A stretch of DNA of 64,000 bases from Alishewanella agri BL06. Lineage in GTDB: Bacteria > Pseudomonadota > Gammaproteobacteria > Enterobacterales > Alteromonadaceae. The stretch is from positions 186,001 to 250,000 of the forward strand of contig NZ_AKKU01000001.1 in assembly GCF_000272005.1 (NCBI RefSeq), written 5' to 3'. Within the stretch, counting starts at the first letter, position 1; every line of letters starts with the position of its first letter. Under the pieces are notes generated by a model. That model worked only from the letters and a program-made list of their open reading frames with translations. It did not search any database and had not been told where the DNA came from. Below, one piece after another: positions 53,480-62,816 of the stretch. Both the position numbers and the translations under genes were made by a program.

Positions 53480-54472
53480 TTAATCCGCCCAACGCGCTTT
53501 AATGTCGAGGATTTTTGGTAGCTCCTGCAGCAGCAGGGGCACCAGAGCCGGATCAAAGTGTTTACCGGCTTGCTGCTGAATAAACTCCAGCGCCTGCTCT
53601 ACGCTCCAGGCCGCTTTGTATGGCCGCGCGCTGGTTAGCGCGTCAAATACATCGGTTAATGCCACTATCCGGGCCTCCAGCGGAATCGCGTCGCCGGCCA
53701 GACCATGCGGGTAGCCGCTGCCATCCCATTTTTCATGATGATAGCGGGCAACTTTGGCCGCCATCTGCATCAGGCTGGAGTCACATTGGCCAAGGATCTC
53801 GGCGCCTATTTCGGCATGCTGGCGCATAATCGCCATCTCGTCATCGGTTAGCCGCCCGGGTTTTAGCAGAATATGATCTGGTGTGCCAATCTTACCAATA
53901 TCATGCATCGGTGCTGCATGCAGCAGTTCTTCCGCCCACTCAGCCGGTAAGCCGGCAGCCAGTGCGATTAGCTGCGCATAGTGGCTCATCCGTTTGACAT
54001 GCATGCCGGTTTCATTGTCTTTGTATTCGGCGGCACGACCAAGCGATTCAATAACCTGTAAGCGGGTACGTTTTAATTCATCGGCCTTTACCAGCGATAA
54101 ATGCGTTTTTACCCTGGCTCTGACAATGGCGGGGCTGACCGGTTTGGTGATGTAGTCAACGGCGCCGAGCGCAAAGCCTTTGGCTTCATCAACTTCTTCT
54201 TTCAGGGCGGTGACAAAGATCAGCGGAATGGCACTTAGCGTTGGATCGGCTTTGAGTCGCTGGCACAAATCGAAGCCGGTTAGCTGCGGCATCATCACAT
54301 CAGACAAAATCAGATCCGGTCGTTGTTGTGCGACCAGTTGCAATGCCTGCTCGCCACTGGTGGCAAACATTAATTGATAGTCCTGTTGCAAAATCTGCTT
54401 CAGTACCCGCAAATTGACCGGTTCGTCATCGACCAGAAGCAAGCAGGGCTGATTGCTGGGCATACTAATCAT
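53480..54472 (-). CDS. HD-GYP response regulator
   Basis: A 330-residue protein. The receiver domain (about 8-125) has the acidic pair in LLVDDEPVNLRVLKQIL, phosphoacceptor Asp in DLILSDVMMPQLTG, and K in YITKPVS. The HD-GYP domain (about 150-325) has HDIGKIGTPDHILLKPG, HHEKWDGSGYPHGLAGDAIPLEARIVALTDVFDALTS, all key HD and GYP residues present. It probably hydrolyses c-di-GMP when phosphorylated. The start overlaps the upstream hybrid kinase stop (ATGATTAG); ATG 54463 is an alternative. It ends 12 bp from the convergent DUF3360 gene. Confidence 0.93.
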   Translation of the reverse strand: MISMPSNQPCLLLVDDEPVNLRVLKQILQQDYQLMFATSGEQALQLVAQQRPDLILSDVMMPQLTGFDLCQRLKADPTLSAIPLIFVTALKEEVDEAKGFALGAVDYITKPVSPAIVRARVKTHLSLVKADELKRTRLQVIESLGRAAEYKDNETGMHVKRMSHYAQLIALAAGLPAEWAEELLHAAPMHDIGKIGTPDHILLKPGRLTDDEMAIMRQHAEIGAEILGQCDSSLMQMAAKVARYHHEKWDGSGYPHGLAGDAIPLEARIVALTDVFDALTSARPYKAAWSVEQALEFIQQQAGKHFDPALVPLLLQELPKILDIKARWAD

Positions 54473-57400
54473 CTTGCTCTCGCAGTTGGGGTAACAGGGT
54501 CGCAATCTGTTTGCGCGCGTTGTTAAAGTCAAAGTCTTCAGTGTGCTGCACTATGGCGCTGACGGCAAGGTGCCAGCGGCCAGTGGCGAAGGGCGCCAGT
54601 TGTGCCAGTAACGCATCCTGATAGCCAAAGTTCTGTAGCTGCTGATCGAGTACTTGCAGCAGGGTTGCCAATGATTGCGTTGGCACCTCAGCTGTGGCTG
54701 GTTCGATATCGCTTTGCAGCGCGCTAATAGCCTTGCGGGTTTGGCTGGCGACTTCACACAGTTGCCGCAAGCGGGGTTGGATTAATTGTGGTTGCTGTTG
54801 CTGCAATACGTGCTCGAGGTTACCGCAGGCAGTACTCAGGGCCGGTAGTGCCAGATTACCACAGATCCCTTTGTAAGCATGGCTTTGCTGTAACAGCCGG
54901 CTGAAGTTCTGTTCGCTCTCCGCTGTCAGTAGATCTTCGCACAGATGCTGCAACGGGCCGGCGGCGAAGCGCTGTAATTCGCGCCGATGGGCCGCTTCAC
55001 TGCCCCACAGGGCACTACCATGGTCGCTATCCAACAGCTGGCTTGGCACACTGGCTGCAGCCGGCGTCGCGGCACGGGGGCTAAGAGGAAGTTGCAGCAC
55101 CCGGGCAATTTCGGCAAACAGCAGGCTGATATCAATAGGTTTAGTGGCAAAGCCATCCATACCGGCAGCGAATACGGCCTCACGATCTTCTGCCAGCGCA
55201 CTGGCGGTCAGCGCAATAATCGGTACTTTGGCCAGGCCCTGTTGTTGCTCGTTCGCCCGTCGCTGTTTACAGGCGGTCAGGCCATCCATTACCGGCATCT
55301 GAATATCCATTAGCACCAGATCCGGTGTTTGCTCTGTCAGTAACTGCAGTACCTCAGCACCATTGCGGGCGCGACGCACCTGATGCTGATCACGCTCCAG
55401 AATGGCGGTTAGTAAGTCAAGATTTTGCTCGATATCATCGGCAATAATCAGCTGTAACGGCGGCAGCTGTTGCGGGCTGCTGATCTGAGTACTCGCCTTG
55501 CCTGCGGTCAGTGGCAGGCTAACCGTAAAGCAGGAACCTTCGCCTGGCACACTGCTGGCTGTCAGAGCGCCGCCCATTAATTCGACCAGTTGTTTGCTGA
55601 TGGTTGTACCCAGGCCTGTGCCGCCAAAGCGTCGGCTCATGCTGGCATCTGCCTGAGTGAAGGGGTCAAAAATACGCGACAGACGCTCCGGAGCAATACC
55701 GATACCGGTATCGCGGATCGCAATTTGTACGCCGTTAGCTGAGGTACTGACCTCCATTGTCACAGTGCCACGCTCGGTAAATTTAATGGCATTACCCAGT
55801 AAGTTTAACAGTACCTGACGCAACCGGTCGGCGGCACCGAAGTAATAGGGTTTGAGCTTAGGATCAAGGATTAACTTTAGCTCGATTTGCTTGTTACGCG
55901 CTTCGACCCACAGTGTGGAAACCACGTTATCCAGTAACTCAGTCAGGTTAAAGTCAGTCTGCTCCAGCTCCAGCTTACCTTTTTCCAGTTTAGCGCTATC
56001 CAGAATATCGTTTAGCAACACCAGCAGCGACTTTGCCGATTGTTGCACCGTGGCCAAATAACGCGGTGCCTCCGACGTATTAGGATTTTCCCGCAGCAGC
56101 TCAGTAAAACCTATCACTGCATTGAGTGGAGTACGGATCTCATGGCTCATATTTGCCAGGAAGGTGGTTTTTACTTCTGCCGCCTGTTCAGCTTGTTGCT
56201 TCGCCAGACGTAACTGTTCTTCCATTTCCCGACGTTCAGTAATATCCATAATAAAGCCATCCAGCGCGATCAGGTTGCCCTGTTCATCGCGCAGTGCATC
56301 GCCGTGCTCCAGCATCCAGCGCACACTGCCATCCCGATGACGAATACGGTATTCCAACTGAAAGCTGCTATCGTGGCTGATAGCATTCACCAGCGTATTG
56401 TCTTCGTCTAAGATCAAATCAGCCCAGCTAAGCCGTGGGGTTGGCAGCAGAAAGTCATGCGCCGGATAACCACACAGGCTTTCAACTGCATCACTGATAA
56501 AGAGCATGCTCCAATATTGGTCAGGTAAGCAGCGGTAGGCGGCGCCCGGAATATTCTGGATCAGCGAGCGGAATTTCTGTTCACTGAGTTGCAGTGATTG
56601 CTCTGCCTTTAACTGGGCCGAAATATCGCTTAAACAGGCGACATACAGCCGTTGACCATTCAGTTCGGTGCGATTTAATGCCAGTCGCACCGGGCGCGGC
56701 TCGCCATCGTCGGTCAGGATACTCAGTTTCCGCTCAGTACCAAGCAGCCCGGAAGAGCTGGTTGACTGGCTTTGTGCCAGTATCGCTTGATAATCGGCGG
56801 CAATTTCCGGCGGCACCAGGGTAGAAAAATGCCTTCCCGCCAGGCTATGTTCGCTGCAGCGAAATAGCAGGCTGGCGGCTTTGTTGTAATCAACAATATG
56901 GCCACTTTGGTCGACAGTAAGAATAGCATCCAGCGCTGTATCCATAATGGCGCTGAGTCTGGCAGCACTATTCTCTGAGCTATGCTTGGCATGATAAAAC
57001 TTCATCACCGCTTGCAGCAATAACACCAGCAAGGTCACCAGAACACTAACACTGGTAACAATCAGAGCCATTTGCTGACTGTTTGCTACCTCAACGACGG
57101 CGGTAAAGCCGACCGGCGCGACAAAGCGCGCGGCCAGCATGCCAGTGTAGTGCATAGCACTGATTGCCAGGCCCATGACGATGCCGCTGAGTAGATTAAG
57201 TTGCCAGCTTGGCAGGCGGTTTTGCCAACTCCGCACCCCAAAGCGGATCCACAGTGCCAGCGTAGCCATGATGATGGCGACCACGATAGATAACGCAAAG
57301 TAGCCGGGATCGTAGCGTAACTGCACCGCCATTTGCATCGCCGCCATGCCGGAATAGTGCATGGCGCCAATACCAGCGCCGACCAGTACGCCGCCGCTAA

Positions 57401-57764
57401 TCAGTTGCAGCGCTTTAATTTGCTCGCGTTGCAATAAATTCAACGCCACCCAGGATGCCAGCACACTGGGCAGTAAAGATAACAAGGTTATATTGGCGGC
57501 GTAGTCAACCGGCGTGCATAAACGAAACGCCAGCATCCCGATAAAATGCATTGACCAGATGCCGATACCCAGGCTGATACTGCCAGCCAACAGCCCCAGC
57601 TGTTGTTGCCAGCGTAATGGGTTTTGCCGGCTCAGCTCTACTGAAACCAGGGCAGCTGCCGAAGACAAGATGGCGATCAATAATGACAGCAGTACCAGTG
57701 CCAGATTGTAACTGCCGTCCAGAAAAATACTGTCGGCAGGAATGCGGAAAAGCTCAGTAATCAC
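54465..57764 (-). CDS. MHYT-PAS-PAS hybrid histidine kinase with REC and Hpt
   Basis: A 1099-residue protein in order: seven-helix MHYT domain (about 10-245) with three signature motifs MHFIGM, MHYSGM and MHYTGM; PAS 1 (about 265-385) and PAS 2 (about 395-520); HisKA with MSHEIRTPLNAVIGF; HATPase (DGxGIxP-type G boxes TGIGIAPERLSRIF, GGTGLGTTI); receiver with phosphoacceptor Asp in LVLMDIQMPVMDGL; and a C-terminal Hpt with His in QQSHAYKGICGNL. MHYT may sense O2, CO or NO through copper. All phosphorelay residues are present. The adjacent HD-GYP regulator, overlapping by 8 bp, is its likely target. Confidence 0.94.
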   Translation of the reverse strand: MITELFRIPADSIFLDGSYNLALVLLSLLIAILSSAAALVSVELSRQNPLRWQQQLGLLAGSISLGIGIWSMHFIGMLAFRLCTPVDYAANITLLSLLPSVLASWVALNLLQREQIKALQLISGGVLVGAGIGAMHYSGMAAMQMAVQLRYDPGYFALSIVVAIIMATLALWIRFGVRSWQNRLPSWQLNLLSGIVMGLAISAMHYTGMLAARFVAPVGFTAVVEVANSQQMALIVTSVSVLVTLLVLLLQAVMKFYHAKHSSENSAARLSAIMDTALDAILTVDQSGHIVDYNKAASLLFRCSEHSLAGRHFSTLVPPEIAADYQAILAQSQSTSSSGLLGTERKLSILTDDGEPRPVRLALNRTELNGQRLYVACLSDISAQLKAEQSLQLSEQKFRSLIQNIPGAAYRCLPDQYWSMLFISDAVESLCGYPAHDFLLPTPRLSWADLILDEDNTLVNAISHDSSFQLEYRIRHRDGSVRWMLEHGDALRDEQGNLIALDGFIMDITERREMEEQLRLAKQQAEQAAEVKTTFLANMSHEIRTPLNAVIGFTELLRENPNTSEAPRYLATVQQSAKSLLVLLNDILDSAKLEKGKLELEQTDFNLTELLDNVVSTLWVEARNKQIELKLILDPKLKPYYFGAADRLRQVLLNLLGNAIKFTERGTVTMEVSTSANGVQIAIRDTGIGIAPERLSRIFDPFTQADASMSRRFGGTGLGTTISKQLVELMGGALTASSVPGEGSCFTVSLPLTAGKASTQISSPQQLPPLQLIIADDIEQNLDLLTAILERDQHQVRRARNGAEVLQLLTEQTPDLVLMDIQMPVMDGLTACKQRRANEQQQGLAKVPIIALTASALAEDREAVFAAGMDGFATKPIDISLLFAEIARVLQLPLSPRAATPAAASVPSQLLDSDHGSALWGSEAAHRRELQRFAAGPLQHLCEDLLTAESEQNFSRLLQQSHAYKGICGNLALPALSTACGNLEHVLQQQQPQLIQPRLRQLCEVASQTRKAISALQSDIEPATAEVPTQSLATLLQVLDQQLQNFGYQDALLAQLAPFATGRWHLAVSAIVQHTEDFDFNNARKQIATLLPQLREQDD

Positions 57765-57823
57765 AGATACTGCCTCGTACTACCTATTACGACATCAGGC
57801 AGCATAGCTAACTTTCGACAGCC

Positions 57824-60541
57824 TTACCAGAGCAGCTTTTTCTCCACTTCTACCAATAACATAATCAGCACAGCGGCGGCCAGCGACCAGAGCCAGTGTT
57901 GCAGGCTAAGGGGTTGGGTGCCAAACCACAATTGCAGCAGTGGGCTATAGACAAAGGCTAACTGTAATAGGAGCAGGATGCCAATCGCCAACCAGGCAAT
58001 CCAGTTGGTAAATAGTAGTGCGGGTTTCAGGCTAAAACTGTTTAAATGCCGGCTATTTAGCAAATAACCGGCCTGGGCGACCACCAGCGCCGTTACGGTA
58101 AGGGTGCGGGCGGAGGCCAGATCCAGGCCCTGTGCTAATGCCAGCTGAAATAGTGCCATGGCACTGCCACCTATCAATAAAGATACCAGCGTAATTCGGC
58201 GCAGAAAGGCGCTGTTGAGCAGAGCCTGACTGCTTTTTCTTGGCGGGCGCTGCATCACACCGGGTTCGGCCGGCTCAAACGCCAGTGCTAACGCCAACGT
58301 AATCGCGACCACCATATTCACCCATAAAATTTGTACGGGTGTCAGCGGCAGCGTCAGGCCAAATAATACTGCATAAAGCATCACTAAACCCTGAGCGCCG
58401 TTGGTCGGCAGAATAAACAAAATGGCTTTACGCAGGTTATCGTAAATGGTGCGACCTTCAGCCACCGCTGCTGCGATAGTGCTAAAGTTATCGTCAGCCA
58501 GCACAATATCCGCGGCTTCTTTACTGGCCTCCGAGCCTTTAATGCCCATCGCCACGCCAACATCAGCCTGTTTTAATGCCGGCGCATCATTGACGCCATC
58601 GCCGGTCATCGCCACCACTTCGCCCTGTTGCTGCAGCGCCTGTACCAGCCGCAATTTATGCTCAGGGCTGGTACGGGCAAAAATATCGCCGGCCAACGCC
58701 ATCTGCTGTAATTGTTCGTTACTGGCTTGCTCCAGCTGTTTCCCGGTATAGACCTTGAGCGTGGCATCGGCCGCTAAACCCATCTCCCGGCCAATGGCTT
58801 CTGCCGTACCGGCATGATCGCCGGTGATCATCTTTACCCGGATCCCGGCGGCCCGACAGGCGGCAATGGCGCTAATGGCTTCCGGGCGCGGCGGATCGAT
58901 AATACCAATCAGGCCATAAAAACAAAGCCCGGTTAGATCGCTAAGTCCCAGTTCGGTTTGTTCGGTATCACGGCCCGCAGCGGCCAGTACCCGCAGCCCT
59001 TGTGAGCTAAGTGTATTCAGTTGCTGCTGCCAGAATACCTCATTTAATGGCTCGGTTTGCCCCCGGGCATTCAGCTGCAGCGAGCAGCGCGGTAATAAGC
59101 GATCTGGCGCACCTTTTAGCAGCAATTGCCGGCTGCCGCTGCGGTGTTGCTCCAGACTGGCCATAAATTTATTTTCCGACTCAAACGGGATCACCGCTAA
59201 GCGCTGATGTTGCTCGCGTTCAAAGCCGGCTTTTTCCGCTAAACAAAGCAGGGCGCCCTCGGTAGGCTCGCCATGTACCAGCCACTGACCGTCTTTTTCC
59301 ACCAGCTGACTATCGTTGGCTACGGCGATCACTTCAATTAACGCTGCCAGCGCCGGATGTGCTGCCAGGTTTACCGGCTCTTCTGCCAAGCGCAGCTGCC
59401 CTTGCGGCTGATAACCGACGCCGCTAATCTGATACAGGCCTTGTACGGTGACGACTTCTTTGGCCGTCATTTCGTTACGGGTCAGGGTGCCGGTTTTATC
59501 CGAGCAAATCACCGTTACTGCGCCCAGGGTTTCCACTGCATTTAAGCGCCGGGTAATGGCTTTGCGATCTGCCATTTGTTTTACCCCCAGCGCCAGCGTA
59601 ATGGTCAGAATAGCCGGCAAGCCCTCAGGAATCGCCGCGACTGCAAAACCAATCGCCGCCAGAAACACCTCGGCGTGGCTATAGTCGTGTAGCAACATGC
59701 CGACAGCCAGCATTAACAGCGCCAGTAATGCAATTACCAGTGCCAGATAGCGGCCAAACTGGTTCATTTGCCGGGTGAGCGGCGTGGTAATACCCTGTAC
59801 TTCGGATAACAACTGGTTGATTTGACCAATTTCCGTTGCCGCACCGATAGCGGTCACCACGGCGATACCGCGCCCTGAGGTGACCAGGGTGCCGGAAAAA
59901 GCCAGACAACTGCGATCGCCAAGTGCCGCATCCGGCGCAACAGGTTCGGTTTGTTTGGCTACCGGCTGCGACTCACCGGTCAGCGCCGACTCTTCAATCC
60001 GCAGCTCAGTGGTATCTAATAAGCGTAAGTCGGCCGGAACCCGATCCCCAGAGCGGATCTTTACCACATCGCCCGGCACCAGCTGCTCGGCCGGCACTTG
60101 CTGCCACTGGCCATCGCGACAGACATTGGCATGCACCGACAACATCTGGCGGATCCCGGCCAAAGCCTGTTCGGCCTTACCTTCCTGAATAAAGCCGATA
60201 ACGGCATTAATAATCACCACCGCCAGAATCACTGCGGTGTCCAGCCAGTGGCCGAGCAGGGCCGTAACCGCAGCCGAAAATAACAGTACGTAGATCAGGG
60301 TGTCATGAAAGTGTTTAAAAAAGCGATACCACAGTGAGGGGCCAGCCGCCTGTGGCAGCAGGTTAGAGCCGTATTGCGCTGCCCGGTGCTGTGCTTGCGC
60401 CGCGGTTAAACCCTGCTCAGCGCTATTAAGCGTCGCCAGCACCTGAGCGCTGCTTTGGCTATGGGCGCTCTTGGGGCTATTGGCATTGATTGGGCTATGG
60501 GCATTCAGTGGTGCTGCCGTTGGTGGCTGAATAGTGGCCAT
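57824..60541 (-). CDS. P2-type cation-transporting ATPase
   Basis: A 905-residue pump. N-terminal cation ATPase domain (TAAQAQHRAAQYGSNLLP), TGES in EESALTGESQPVA, M4 motif AAIPEGLPAILTITLALG, phosphorylation motif CSDKTGTLTRNEMT, KGAPDRLLPRC in the N domain, TGDGVNDAPALKQADVGVAMG, and six C-terminal helices. PEGLP in M4 and the length place it among P2 Ca2+/Na+ pumps rather than P1 heavy-metal pumps. The N-terminus has an odd repeat-like run LNAHSPINANSPKSAHSQS. The ion is not certain. It is preceded by the 60612-60668 palindrome. Confidence 0.92.
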   Translation of the reverse strand: MATIQPPTAAPLNAHSPINANSPKSAHSQSSAQVLATLNSAEQGLTAAQAQHRAAQYGSNLLPQAAGPSLWYRFFKHFHDTLIYVLLFSAAVTALLGHWLDTAVILAVVIINAVIGFIQEGKAEQALAGIRQMLSVHANVCRDGQWQQVPAEQLVPGDVVKIRSGDRVPADLRLLDTTELRIEESALTGESQPVAKQTEPVAPDAALGDRSCLAFSGTLVTSGRGIAVVTAIGAATEIGQINQLLSEVQGITTPLTRQMNQFGRYLALVIALLALLMLAVGMLLHDYSHAEVFLAAIGFAVAAIPEGLPAILTITLALGVKQMADRKAITRRLNAVETLGAVTVICSDKTGTLTRNEMTAKEVVTVQGLYQISGVGYQPQGQLRLAEEPVNLAAHPALAALIEVIAVANDSQLVEKDGQWLVHGEPTEGALLCLAEKAGFEREQHQRLAVIPFESENKFMASLEQHRSGSRQLLLKGAPDRLLPRCSLQLNARGQTEPLNEVFWQQQLNTLSSQGLRVLAAAGRDTEQTELGLSDLTGLCFYGLIGIIDPPRPEAISAIAACRAAGIRVKMITGDHAGTAEAIGREMGLAADATLKVYTGKQLEQASNEQLQQMALAGDIFARTSPEHKLRLVQALQQQGEVVAMTGDGVNDAPALKQADVGVAMGIKGSEASKEAADIVLADDNFSTIAAAVAEGRTIYDNLRKAILFILPTNGAQGLVMLYAVLFGLTLPLTPVQILWVNMVVAITLALALAFEPAEPGVMQRPPRKSSQALLNSAFLRRITLVSLLIGGSAMALFQLALAQGLDLASARTLTVTALVVAQAGYLLNSRHLNSFSLKPALLFTNWIAWLAIGILLLLQLAFVYSPLLQLWFGTQPLSLQHWLWSLAAAVLIMLLVEVEKKLLW

Positions 60542-60611
60542 AACGTTGTTCCTTTTTTCACCAATTAAGCGCAGTATGCCAGAAAAATCCAGCCAATAGC
60601 CTGCGCTACAT

Positions 60612-60668
60612 CAAACGTCTCCGGTACCGGTAAGAGCTCAGACCTCCGGCCGGTACCGGAGACGTTTG
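60612..60668. repeat. CCGGTACCGG palindrome, copy 2
   Basis: Perfect 19-bp arms at 60612-60630 and 60650-60668 (core CTCCGGTACCGG / CCGGTACCGGAG) with a 19-bp loop containing GACCTC. It shares the 12-bp core and loop motif with copy 1 at 47054-47100, but its outer arm bases (CAAACGT/ACGTTTG) differ. It lies just after the catR stop and before the ATPase start and has no T run on the minus strand. Confidence 0.85.
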
Positions 60669-60674
60669 GATAAG

Positions 60675-61589
60675 TTACAGCTCTTCGCGGATATAGCGGA
60701 TGCGCTCGTCTTCGTATACCTGGTAGATGTTTTGCAATAATGCTTTTAAATCATCCGATTGTTCGCCCATGCGGATACTCATAATTACTGGCGACACCGC
60801 GCGCTGCTCGTCCAGATCCAGATAACTGACATCCTGGCGGATAAAGGCATGCATACTGCTGGGTACTATCGTCAGGCCTTCACCGGCGGCGACTAAACCG
60901 ATAGCAATTTGCAACTCCCGCACTTCAATCACCTTATTCGGCGTTAAGCCGCGATCATAAAACAGCGCCAGGATCTGGTCGGCAAAGCTCGGTCGCGGCT
61001 GCTTTGGGAACACCAATAAAGGCTGATCAATCAGATCACGCAGCGTCAGCTTCTGGCCTTTTTGGGCCAGTGCATGCGAGGAAGGCAGCGCTACCATTAG
61101 CGGCTCTTCGCGCAGCAAAATACGCCGGATACTGGGATCCTCGACCCTTAAGCGACCAAAGCCAACATCAATTTTGCCGGCTTTTAGCGCTTCAATCTGC
61201 TCTGAGGTGGTCATTTCGTGCAGGGTCAGCTCTACGTTGGCATGTTGCTCGCGAAACTGGCGGATAATCCGCGGCAGCAAGCCATACAGCGTAGTGGCAA
61301 CAAAACCAATCGATAAACTGCGCTCAATTTTGCCAACCCGCTGCGTCATGGTTTTGATTTCAGCACTTTTGGCCAGCAGCCGTTTGGCATGGGTATATAA
61401 AAATTTACCGGCTTCGGTCAGCTGCAATGGCCGGCTGCTGCGTTCGAATAAGCTGACGCCCAGCTCATCTTCTAATTGCTGAATTTGCCGGCTAAGTGGC
61501 GGCTGGGCAATAAAAAGCCGCTCCGCCGCGCGGGTAAAATTCTGCTCTTCTGCCACTGCGACAAAATACCGTAAATGCCGAATTTCCAT
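60675..61589 (-). CDS. catR: LysR-type regulator CatR/CatM/BenM-like
   Basis: A 304-residue LysR regulator. wHTH: MEIRHLRYFVAVAEEQNFTRAAERLFIAQPPLSRQIQQLEDELGVSLFERSSRPLQLTEAGK. The effector domain includes IGFVATTLYGLLPRI and VGFGRLRVEDPSIRRILLREEPLMVALPSSHALA. It is divergent from catBCA and faces an exact ATAC-N7-GTAT site. By analogy it activates catBCA on binding cis,cis-muconate and represses itself. The name CatR/CatM is supported by context and the CatM-style operator. Confidence 0.93.
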   Translation of the reverse strand: MEIRHLRYFVAVAEEQNFTRAAERLFIAQPPLSRQIQQLEDELGVSLFERSSRPLQLTEAGKFLYTHAKRLLAKSAEIKTMTQRVGKIERSLSIGFVATTLYGLLPRIIRQFREQHANVELTLHEMTTSEQIEALKAGKIDVGFGRLRVEDPSIRRILLREEPLMVALPSSHALAQKGQKLTLRDLIDQPLLVFPKQPRPSFADQILALFYDRGLTPNKVIEVRELQIAIGLVAAGEGLTIVPSSMHAFIRQDVSYLDLDEQRAVSPVIMSIRMGEQSDDLKALLQNIYQVYEDERIRYIREEL

Positions 61590-61594
61590 CTTTT

Positions 61595-61631
61595 ATACCT
61601 TTTTGGTATGGAGTTGATACCAACATAGTGT
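61595..61631. promoter_or_regulatory. CatR operator: two ATAC-N7-GTAT-type sites
   Basis: Site 1 is exactly ATAC-N7-GTAT (61595-61609; ATACC-TTTTT-GGTAT). Site 2 (61617-61631) is ATAC-N7-GTGT. Their centres are 22 bp apart, two helical turns. A third, weaker match ATAC-N7-ATAT overlaps the catB start (61680-61694). A TTGGAA (61631-61636) / TATTGT (61655-61660) pair with an 18-bp spacer could be the catB promoter. Confidence 0.75.
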
Positions 61632-61692
61632 TGGAACTGCGATTAACGCCGAAGTATTGTCCGGTTATCCGATTTAACTATACCGAAACGAT

Positions 61693-62805
61693 ATGATCAA
61701 GGCGATTGAAACAATTCTGATAGATATCCCGACCATCCGGCCCCACAAGTTGTCGGTAGCGACGATGAGCACCCAAACTCTGGTACTGGTGCAAATCCAA
61801 ACTGACGACGGTTACAGCGGCTGGGGCGAAGCGACCACCATCGGCGGCCTGAAATATGGCGACGAAAGCCCGGAAAGCGTAGCGGTGAATATTCGCCAGC
61901 ATATCGCGCCCTTATTACTGCAGCAAGATGAGCGTCAGGTCGGCGCCCTGATGTACCGCCTGCGCAAAAATATCCGCGGCAACCGTTTTGCCAAATGTGC
62001 GCTGGAAACTGCGCTGCTGGATATTCAGGCACAGCGTTTGAGTGTGCCAATGAGCGAACTTTTAGGTGGCCGCCTGCGTGACAGCGTACCGGTGCTCTGG
62101 ACTCTGGCCAGCGGCGATACCGTCAAGGATATCGATGAAGCGCAGATGATGCTCGACTTGCGCCGCCATAACAGCTTCAAACTGAAAATCGGTTTAAACA
62201 GCATTCAGCACGACGTTAACCATGTACTGGCGATTAAAAAAGCGCTCGGTGCTGACGTCAGTATCCGCGTTGACGTCAACCAGGCCTGGTCTGAACTGCA
62301 GGCCACCACCGCGATCCAGCAGTTACAGGATGGTGGTATCGACTTAATTGAGCAGCCACTAAAAGCGGAAAACCGCGCCGGCATGGCACGGCTGGCACAG
62401 CGCTTTAGCGTGGCCATTATGGCCGACGAAACCCTAAACGGCCCGCAGGATGCGTGGGAAGTGGCCCGCCTGAATGCCGCTGATGTGTTTGCGGTAAAAA
62501 TTGCTCAGTCCGGCGGCCTGACCCAGGCCAAAGAGCTTGGCACCATCGCCCGTTTAGCCGGCATTAGCCTGTACGGCGGCACCATGCTGGAAGGCGCTGT
62601 TGGCACTATGGCCTCGGCCCAACTGTTCGCCACCTTCGATGAGCTGGAATTTGGTACCGAATTGTTCGGCCCGCTGCTGCTAAAGCAGGACATTCTGGCC
62701 GAGCCACTGCAATACCGTGATTTTGCGCTGCAACTGCCGACCACTCCGGGTCTGGGGCTGGCGCTGGATCTTGACAAAATTGCTGCCTGGCGTCGCCCGG
62801 CTTAA
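61693..62805 (+). CDS. catB: Muconate cycloisomerase CatB
   Basis: A 370-residue enolase-superfamily enzyme. It has N-terminal IETILIDIPTIRPHKLSVATM, catalytic KxK in SFKLKIGLNS, metal ligands D in IRVDVNQAW, E in DLIEQPL and D in IMADETLNG, and Lys in VFAVKIAQSGGL. It converts cis,cis-muconate to muconolactone in the catechol ortho-cleavage pathway. The start has only a weak GAAACG ribosome site. It is the first gene of catBCA, with catC 11 bp downstream. Confidence 0.95.
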   Translation: MIKAIETILIDIPTIRPHKLSVATMSTQTLVLVQIQTDDGYSGWGEATTIGGLKYGDESPESVAVNIRQHIAPLLLQQDERQVGALMYRLRKNIRGNRFAKCALETALLDIQAQRLSVPMSELLGGRLRDSVPVLWTLASGDTVKDIDEAQMMLDLRRHNSFKLKIGLNSIQHDVNHVLAIKKALGADVSIRVDVNQAWSELQATTAIQQLQDGGIDLIEQPLKAENRAGMARLAQRFSVAIMADETLNGPQDAWEVARLNAADVFAVKIAQSGGLTQAKELGTIARLAGISLYGGTMLEGAVGTMASAQLFATFDELEFGTELFGPLLLKQDILAEPLQYRDFALQLPTTPGLGLALDLDKIAAWRRPA

Positions 62806-62816
62806 GGAGCTTTAGC

